Of a DNA stretch of 64,000 bases, positions 55,769 to 64,000 are shown piece by piece (positions within the stretch are counted from its first letter, which is position 1; each line of letters starts with the position of its first letter). The stretch is from Hemileia vastatrix (Eukaryota > Basidiomycota > Pucciniomycetes > Pucciniales > Zaghouaniaceae). The notes below the pieces were generated by a model. That model worked only from the letters and a program-made list of their open reading frames with translations, ran no database searches and had not been told where the DNA came from. The translations under genes were made by a program, and so were the position numbers. The DNA lies in contig JASXTE010000002.1 in the NCBI GenBank assembly GCA_030280995.1, positions 6,383,683 to 6,447,682 of the forward strand. Reading direction: 5' to 3'.

Positions 55769-56841
55769 ATTGGGATCCTTTCCGAAATATCAACGGCGCA
55801 ACGTTACTTGAGGCTTAATCGAGGGGACCATTGGCGTACAAGTACCTGTAAAGGTCGAGTGGAGGCGAGAAAACAACAAACGTCATACGTCACGTGATAA
55901 AAGTTTTTGCTGCGAACGGGAATCAAACCGCGCTCCAAAACTTAAGCTCATATACTGACTAAAGATAGTATATATCGTGGTAATTATTGTTATTACTATT
56001 TGTGGGTTACTCTTCACTCTTCATTTGCTACGTATTTCCTTTTACTCAGCACTCTGTAAGTGGCATTAATTTGCTCATTTTGCAGGGGGAGGTGTCTGGT
56101 AATTTGGAATTTAATTTTATTATTATATTTTTTTTTTATTTTTCCTGGTTGACCATAATAGAGCAATAAGTGTTCTTAGTCCCAGAAGTAATAAAATAAT
56201 TATATTTTAATATTAATTATCATTTTTCAGTTGACAATTGTCCTGATTAATTTGAATTTTAATTGTTCCAGTTGACAAATTGTCCTGACAATAATATTTT
56301 TTATTAAATAAAATAATTATTATAATTTTTCAGTTGACATTTGTCCTGATTAATTTAAATTTTTAATTGTTACAGTTGACAAATTGTCCTGACAATAATA
56401 TTTTTATTAATAAATAATTCACATTTAATTACTTCAGTTGACTTTGAGTCCTGGTAATCCAATAAATCTTTTTAATTAATAAAACTCATATTTAATTACT
56501 TCAGTTGACATTAAGTCCTGGTAGTTAAGTGATCAGTTAAAATAATTTTTTTTTTAATTAATAAAGATTCATATTTGATTATTTCAGTTGACAATAAATC
56601 CTGGTAATAAATTAGTTGATTTAAATCCTGAAAATAAAAATTAATAGAAATTCTAATTTATTTCTACAGTTGATTTTATTATCCTGGTTTTAAATTTTTT
56701 TTTTTTATTAATTTTATTTAAGTTGATTTTTATCCTAAAAAGATTATTATTATTATTTTTATTTTATTTCTGTTAAATAAAAATTAAAAATAAAGACTAA
56801 TTAATTTTTGTCTCTTTCCTTCATTTCAGTAGAATCTTAAA
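55769..56841 (+). other. Long leader with iterated CAGTTGAC...TCCTG motifs
   Basis: After a candidate primer-binding site (ATTGGGATCCTTTCC) and an antisense-tRNA-like stretch (55909-55940, TGCTGCGAACGGG, AATCAAACCGCG), the leader carries about ten copies of [CA]AGTTGA[CT] followed by [GA]TCCTG. They start near 56228, 56269, 56331, 56373, 56435, 56502, 56585, 56612, 56667 and 56720. Confidence 0.6.
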
Positions 56842-57256
56842 ATGACTGACCAAAGTGGTTTTGCTGCACGTGAAGAAGAACTAGACTTAATTGATTATGA
56901 TGAGCCTACTTCTGTAAGTTCTCCTTTAACAAGAAGAATTTCTCAAACTAATAAATCCTTGCCCCAAACAGGATGTAGAAATGGAAGAAGTAGAAATCCT
57001 AGTGGACAATACTCAGGATCAGAAGCCCATGACAAACCCACCAGAAGAGCTTCCAAAAGGCTTCAGGATAAAAAAGATGCCGTTGTCTCAGCAGGTAAAG
57101 AATCTGTCTACCCACATAAAGGAGTTAAGGACAGACAGCTTGAGACTAAAGGTAAGGGTAGATGCCTTGGAAGAAAAGGTGAAAAGAACAGATACTTTTC
57201 TCCAAGAGAAGAAGAAACCTCTTCCTCCCAGGGATCAACAACAATTGGCTCCCTAA
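56842..57256 (+). pseudogene. Overlapping spliced ORF, truncated copy
   Basis: Equivalent of the alternative frame at 22418-22960. GTAAGT follows codon 24 (56914), CTAAT lies at 56948 and CAAACAG ends at 56971, a 58-bp segment in phase 0. The joined frame continues DVEM... and contains LPKGFRIKKMPLSQQ and THIKELRTDSLRLKVRVDAL, strongly matching the first element. It stops at TAA 57254-57256; the same frame then resumes with WQWDYL and ends near a PW, so this copy has been shortened by nonsense mutations. Confidence 0.4.
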
Positions 57257-60200
57257 TCCCAAGAGATGGTGGAAGTGTCCAAGTGGCAGTGGGACTACTT
57301 GGCTCAAAACCAGCATCAGTTACCTCAGGTAGGTCCATAAAGGCCCACCCAGGCCAACCCCACTCCTCCCCACCCTTATCAAGGAGGCAAAAGAAGAAGG
57401 AAGCCCAATATGGTGATACCCAGCAAACCCTGGTACGTCCCTCTATTGATTCTCAAGTGCCTTCTCTTGTGTCTGACTCTGTTCCTTCAGGTAAATCTGG
57501 AAGGCAGGATGAAACCTTGAGACCTATAGAGGCTGGGAATAGTAGACAGATATCTCATGTATCTAATCCATTACTTTTAATTGCTACCTCAATGATTAAT
57601 CCTGATATGGCTGTGATTGATGAAACTCTTGACCCTGAGTTCTATGAGAGTCTGGAAAGTTACTCAGTTTCCTTATTGAGAAACACTCCAGATGTAGCAA
57701 GAATTAATGATGAGCACTTGAGAGATATTATTGCCAAGCAAAATCATATAATGAACAATATGCAATTGACTCAGAGATATAATAGTTTGTTAAATGATCA
57801 GGGTTATCAAGCATTAAAAAGTGAAGCACAGAGAGTCTCTGATGAATTGTCTCATTACAAAGCAACCCATGAAAAGAAAATTGCTTTATGGCAAAATATA
57901 AAAAATGATTTGTCTAAACTAAAAGATACTGTATCTGCCTGTTGCCAGGAGGTAGAGATAGATAAGATAAATCTGAAAAGATTGAGTGACCATTTGTCAT
58001 CTTTTCAACATAAAAATCAATTATCTTTTGCAACTATCAATGAAAGTTTATCTAGTCTTCAAAGAATGAAAACAAGACTAACAACCATTGAAGAAAAATT
58101 GAACTCATTGTTAAATGACCAAAAATATTCTGACATTTCTGTGAAGGAACATATAGTGCAGGATGCTCAACCAGTACCTGTGGCTAGTTCATATAAAATA
58201 AAAATTGATCCAGAAATACCTGTTGATAACACTGAGTTTCCATCAAAAACTGATGATGCACCAGGATATGCAACAGAAGGATTAAACAATGAGATTTCAG
58301 CACAATTAGAGAAATTACAGCTGCTTCTTACTCAGAAACAAGCTAGTACTAAGGAGACTCCTTCAAATCAAAAGAATTGTCCAAAACTTGACCAGTACCC
58401 AACATTTGATGGTGATTCTTCTTCTGATTGGCAACAATTTATTTGCAGAATTGATAATTTAAAAAATTCTTACAAACTCCCAGATGAGGAAATTGTGCCC
58501 AAGTTAATTTCTTTGTTCACTAATGTTGCCCTGATGTGGTATGAATCTGTTCTCCTGGATGGGAATGACTACTCATGGGAGGATTGGAAGAAATTAATTA
58601 AAGCACAATTTGGTGGCTCCAAGTTCAGAATGGCTCAACAAAGGCAGTATGAGGAAACTAGATATAGCTCTTCTACTGATAAACCTATTGAGTTTTTAAT
58701 GAAACTTGTAAAAATCTTAAGGGCAATGGACCCAAATATGGAGTTTGATTTATGGAAGGACAGGATCATCTATAAATTACCAATGTCTCTGAGAGACTTG
58801 ATTGTGGCTAGGACTGAGCTCTCCAAAGAACCCTCTTCTTTCATTAATACTTGCAATGAGATACTTCTAAACAATAAGTATGATGCAAGAAGATTCATTC
58901 CTAGGACCCCTTTGGAGAAACCCTCCACTTACCAACAAAAACCTCTGGAAAAGGTTGGTAAACCTTCTGCCCCTGTTGCACCAAAGAAGTATGCAACAAA
59001 CACTTGCTTCAAGTGCAACAAACCTTGGCAGAAAGGCCATGTTTGTGACAGGAAGATAAATCTTGTAGAACAAACAGAGGAGAATGCTGATGACACAGTG
59101 GCACTGGATGATACATCAAGTGATTGTGCCAGCAATCTTTCATATGAATCTCAACAAGAAATCTTGATGCTGGAAGAAGATATTCATTATTTAAATACTA
59201 TTGACATTGATAATAATGATTTATCTACAGTTGAGGATGCTGAGATCATAAAGAACATTGAGGATAACTCAATTGTTATTGCCCCTCTTAAGGCACCAGT
59301 CTTGATCAATGGAACCAGCATTGAAGTTGTTCTGGATTCTGGAGCTGGAGGAAGTGTAGTATCTGAAAGAGCACTTGCTTCAGTAGATCAAGACTATAAA
59401 TCTAAACTGTTGCCTATCATTTCTGAAAATTGGAGAGGGTATGGCTCTGTTTTGTCCCCCATTGGTAAATACAAAGCCACAGTGTTTTTTAAATATAACC
59501 ATGGTTTTGTAAGAGCTATTTGTGATTTTGTTGTCATGAAAAATGATAACTTGAGCAATTGGTTTATTGTAGGGAATGGTATTTTAACCAAGTATGGCAT
59601 AAAATTGGATCCTTCAAACCAATGTTTCACAATGGGGATGAATGGGAAGAGAAAATTTAAAATTTCCTCCCCTAAAAAATTATTACAACCAGAATTGAAC
59701 ACATGTAATTCTGTGGTTCAATATAAAGGAAGATCTAAAAAGGAAATGCATGCCCTTATGTCTGAAATTGACAATGCTTCTTTTGGAGAACAACTTTCTG
59801 GTGAGGATAAAGATTCCATCATTAACTTGATAAAATCTTTTCCTATGGCCTTTGCTCATGGGTCACATGAACTGGGATTAGTTAAAGAGGAAATGAAACT
59901 TTCATTGTCTTGACCATTAACTGATATACCACCTTGTTTAAAGAAGAAGCCTTATCCTGCTTCTCCCACAAAGAGAAAAGATATTGAAGATAATATCTCT
60001 ACCCTTTTAAAAATGAATATTATTGAAAAGGTAGTTGAAACACCTAAATATTGTGTTATCTCACCTGTCCTAATTTCTTATGAGAAAGATAAAGCCAGGT
60101 TATGTGGTGATTATAGAGCACTAAATACTTATACTGTTGATGATATCTATCCTTTACCTAGAATCAGCTCTATACATGCTACTTTACAGGGTGCTAAATA

Positions 60201-62843
60201 TATCAGCTGTTTGGATGGTAATAAGGGATATCACCAGGTACCTGTTGAGAAAAATTCTCAGAACTTTCTGATTATTGCCACTCATATGGGTATTTATAAG
60301 TATATTAGGATGCCATTTGGCCCTAAAAATGCCCCTTCAGTTTTCCAAAAAGTAATGGATAACACATTCCATCAAGAGATAATTGAAGGTTGGCTGATGG
60401 TTTATATTGATGGTATCATTATATTCTCAAAAACATTTGAGGACCATCTTAAACACCTGTGTAAAGTATTCCAGAAAATGGATGAAATAAATATGACACT
60501 TGCTTTGAAGAAATGTAAATTTGGTTTCCATTCTTTAAAAGTTCTTGGTCATGTTGTTTCAGGATTACAGATATGTGTTGACCAGAACAAAGTGGCAGCC
60601 ATACAACAGGTGAAAGCTCCTACAACAGTGAGAGAGCTCCAAAGTTTTTTGGGAATGTGTGGATACTATAGACAGTATATTAAAAATTACCAAGTCATAG
60701 CTTTACCCCTTACCCAATTAACTAGAAAGGATGTTGCTTTTGTCTGGAATAGTGAAAGACAAAGAGCCTTTGAAACTATGAAACACTGTTTGATGTCAGC
60801 ACCAATTCTTGCTTTACCTGACTTTGATCAACCATTTGTTTTGTACACTGATGCCAGTTTAATTGGTCTTGGTGCTGCCCTCCATCAAAAACAAGTGATA
60901 AATGATAAAGTTTCAGAAGTAGTAATTTGTTATATTTCAAGAACCTTGAGAAATAGTGAATTGAAATATGGTGCTACTCAATTAGAGTGTTTAGCTGTAG
61001 TATGGGCTCTAGAAAAGCTTCATTATTACCTAGATGACCAGAAATTTGAACTTGTCACTGACTGCAGTGCAGTTAAATCCCTTTTAAACTTGAAAACACC
61101 TAATAGACATATGTTTAGATGGCAGCTGGCTGTTCAAGAATACAGAGGGAGAATGACAATTATTCACAGAGCTGGTATTGGTCACTCAAATGTGGATATG
61201 TTATCAAGGTTACCCTTACCAAATGATGACTCTAATCCTGCTTATGATCCTGAGGATGAAATTATCCATATCCATGGGATATATGTGGTTGATATGGAGG
61301 AAGAGCTATTACAGCTTATTCTGGAATCATATGATAAGGACACTGACTTGAAAAAGTTATGCACCATATTAAATGATCCAAAGAATGCTTCAATACAAGC
61401 ATTAATTAAAACCCTTCCACCAAAGTACCAAAAAGGTTTGGAAAAAGGAAAATTTTCAATTGATGAAGGATATCTATATTATAGAAGAAAGTTGAGTAAT
61501 GTTATTGTTATTCCTCCTTCTATGAAAGAAATCATCTTGAAAATTTGTCATGATGACATATTAGCTGGACATTTTGATCTTGACAAAACAATGATCAGAA
61601 TTAAGAACACTGCTTGGTGGGCTAATATGTCTGAGGACACAAAATTATATGTTGAATCCTGTGATTCATGCCAAAAATCAAAAAGATTAACTGGTAAAAG
61701 AGCAGGATTAATGCAACATATTGAACCTCCTGATGCTCCATGGCAAATAATAAACATGGATTTTGTAACAGGATTACCTATTGCTGGTAAAGACAGTTAT
61801 AACTCTTGTTGGGTTATTGTGGACAGATTCACAAAAATGTGTAAATTTATCCCTACCCACAAGGATGTTTCCACTAAAGAATTAGCCTTCTTATGTGGTC
61901 TCATATGTTTAATACTGCTGGTTTTCCTAAAGCCATAATCTCTGACAGAGACCCTAAATTTACTTCTGAATTTTGGATGTCTCTGATGGATGTTTGTGGC
62001 TGTGATCTGAAACTTTCTACTGCCCATCACCCTCAGACTGATGGTTTAGCTGAAAGAATGATTCAGACTTTAGAGGACATGATAAGAAGATATTGTGCCT
62101 TTGGCCTTGAGTATAAAGATAATGACAGATTCACTCATGATTGGGTTACCTTACTTCCTGGGTTAGAATTTGCTTATAATAGCACTGTTCATTCTGCTAC
62201 TCAAAGAAAGCCTTTTGAGCTCTGGCTTGGATATGTTCCTAATACTCCTGCCCAAATTCTCAATAACAAAATACCTAAATTGGATATACATCCTGGTGTA
62301 AAATCTTTTCTTCAAATGCAACAACTATGTAGAAATCATGCTCAAAAATGTATTGAAAAATCATTTGAATATGAGAAGAAAAGATGGGACAAATCCCATA
62401 AAGAATACACTTTTAAAAAGGGTGATGAAGTGTTGATTTCTACAGTCCACTTCAACTTACAAGGTAATAACAAATTAAAAGATCCATTTGTTGGTCCATT
62501 TGTTGTCAGAAGAATGATTGGAGATAATGCAGTTGAAGTTATTCTGTATTCCCCATATGACAGAAAACATCCTGTTTTTCCAATATCTCTTTTGAAACCT
62601 TACACATCCAATAGTGATTTATTTCCAAAAAGGAGGGGTAGACCAAAGAAAACCCCAAATGAAATCACTGAGACAGCAGAAATTGAAAAAATTTTAAATG
62701 ACAGAATAGTCACTGCTGAGAAAGGTACAGAATACTTATTGAGATTCAAGAATAAATCATCTGAATATGATTCTTGGATACCTGGGAAGGAGAAATCTAA
62801 TCTTCCTACTCTACTAAAAAAGTATAAAAAGAAAAAATCATAG
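56842..62843 (+). pseudogene. Gag-Pol of the second Gypsy element, inactivated
   Basis: Homologous to the 2055-residue polyprotein along its length: Gag, zinc knuckle CFKCNKPWQKGHVC, protease D832-S-G-A, reverse transcriptase, RNase H, integrase, AT-hook (RRGRPKK) and chromodomain-like tail. Three lesions are visible. TGA at 59911-59913 replaces a Cys codon between protease and reverse transcriptase. The catalytic YIDD is YIDG (GGT at 60412-60414). One base is lost near 61893, within the integrase, so the reading frame shifts until the stop at 61938 while the true continuation runs in another frame to 62843. Each of these would probably abolish autonomous replication. Confidence 0.95.
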
Positions 62844-62866
62844 CATTTTTTTTTATTGTTTTTTTT

Positions 62867-62878
62867 AGAGTGAGGGAG
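62867..62878 (+). promoter_or_regulatory. Polypurine tract
   Basis: AGAGTGAGGGAG directly before the 3' LTR, identical to that of the intact element. Confidence 0.75.
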
Positions 62879-63705
62879 TGTCAGCCAGGCTACTAGACTT
62901 ACCCAGTGAAATAATTAATTATTTACTGGATGAAGCCGCACCTTATCATTTTTAATTATTATTTAATTATAATTTAGTTACATTAAAATTAGTTATAATA
63001 AATTAACTAATTACAGAATGTTAAAATTAAAAAATTAATTAATTAAATAATTAATTAAAATTAAAATTATAATTTTGTCCCTTATATTTTTCTCTAACAC
63101 CGTGCTCATTTGACAGGTTGGGAAAAAATAAAATTTTATATTAAAAAATAAATACAAAGATAAAATAAGATTTAAATATTCAAATAATATTAAATATATA
63201 CAAAAAAATCAAATTTCTTATTTAGGATTGACTTTTACAGTCAATATTAAAAATATTGATGTATTTCTGACATACTCTGTAAATACATCTTTTTGACGCC
63301 TTCTTTTTAGAATAACTTTATTATTTGAAATACTCTTTCTGGAATGTTCTTTTCTCTCTCTTTTCCTACTGTTTTTAGAATTTGATTGCCGTGCTTTGTC
63401 TCTCCTTTGCCTATAAAAGGCCTCTCTTTTTGTTGTCTTTTAATCATTCTTTTTTACCAACTCATTTATTACTACAACTACAACAGTTAAAACTTATTTA
63501 TTATATTTTATATCCTTAGTATTTACACCAGACGTAATTCTAATTCTATAACTTATATAAATTATTAAAATCTACCTCTTATTTTGAGTAAAGAAATCAT
63601 ACTTGATTGAGAAAATACGTACCTAATTATTGAGAGTCAAATAAATCCTTAAAATCTTCATATTACACCGTACCAAATCTTCTAGACCAAAAGTGAACCT
63701 TGACA
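62879..63705 (+). repeat. 3' LTR of the defective Gypsy element
   Basis: 827 bp, TGTCAGCC...CTTGACA, followed by GAAGG. Confidence 0.95.
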
Positions 63706-63710
63706 GAAGG

Positions 63711-64000
63711 GTGGCAATTGAAGGGAGATGGGTGGGATGGGAAGGGGAAGGGGTGAAGTGGTGTGGGGTGGTGAGGAGTGTGGAGTGAAGAAAAAGGTTT
63801 AGGAGGGGTGGGGAGGGTATCTAAAGGGTTATGAATGGGTGGGGAGGGTAGAAAAAGATGAATTGAGGGGTTGGGGGGTATCAAAATGGATAGTGAGGGG
63901 TAAGGAGGGTAGAAAATGGTTTTTCAAGGGCTGGGGAGGGGTGCAGATGGTGCAAAAAGGGTGGCAAGGTGTGATGTAAGATGGAAAGGGAATAATTATG
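63711..64000. other. G-rich arm of an interrupted inverted repeat
   Basis: Dense GGG/GGGG runs on the + strand (for example GGGATGGGAAGGGGAAGGGG) with few C. It pairs with the C-rich DNA at 54690-54930 and could form G-quadruplexes. The window ends inside it. Confidence 0.5.

Larger units (their letters stand above)
54942..63705 (+). mobile_element. Second Ty3/Gypsy chromovirus, defective
   Basis: 8764 bp with 827-bp LTRs and target duplication GAAGG (54937-54941, 63706-63710). The coding region is closely related to the intact element, but apart from the first 14 bases the LTRs are different. The two LTRs differ at about seven positions, so it is older than the element at 20451. Confidence 0.95.

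Overview
The window looks like a chromosomal segment from a filamentous fungus, most likely a basidiomycete and plausibly a rust (Pucciniales). This is inference. The DNA is very AT-rich and full of homopolymers and microsatellites. The two clear host genes have short introns (58-118 nt) with GTAAGT-type donors and CTAAC/CTAAAC branch sites. One of them is an Ecl1-type fungal life-span factor. Most of the rest is layered transposable elements, as in large repeat-rich fungal genomes.

Layout. 1-9770: AT-rich spacer with a decayed Tc1/mariner element, several TA-flanked foldback elements (one nested in another), a Copia 3' remnant and simple repeats. 9771-13403: promoter region and a two-exon Ecl1-like gene. 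13404-19725: low-complexity DNA and more foldback elements. 19731-30403: a solo LTR (target duplication CATAT) split by a complete, apparently intact Ty3/Gypsy chromovirus (20451-29618, target duplication TGGGG) whose two 1139-bp LTRs differ at one position that I found. 30711-31139: a small gene for a putative secreted Cys-containing protein. 31686-35248: a tandem repeat, a decayed SANT/Myb-like gene, and a second solo LTR of the same family (target duplication AGATC) that cuts that gene. 35254-40360: remnants of DNA transposons and a decayed NAM/SANT-like gene. 40612-42017: a five-exon gene for the splicing factor YJU2/CWC16, including a 15-nt exon. 42200-45546: three large palindromic elements. 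46853-54410: two PIF/Harbinger elements with shared termini and a Tourist-like MITE between them. 54942-63705: a second, related Gypsy element, inactivated by a nonsense codon, a one-base deletion and loss of a reverse transcriptase catalytic Asp. It lies inside an older inverted repeat with C-rich and G-rich arms.

The host genes act independently (nutrient/life-span signalling, pre-mRNA splicing, possible secretion). The most unusual signal is in the two Gypsy elements. Near the start of gag both carry a conserved GTAAGT...CAG intron-like segment in the same phase. Its removal would move translation into an overlapping frame encoding a basic, coiled-coil, proline/glutamine-rich protein. That frame is better conserved between the two copies than the frame-0 protein. 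The second element also has about ten iterated CAGTTGAC...TCCTG motifs in its leader.
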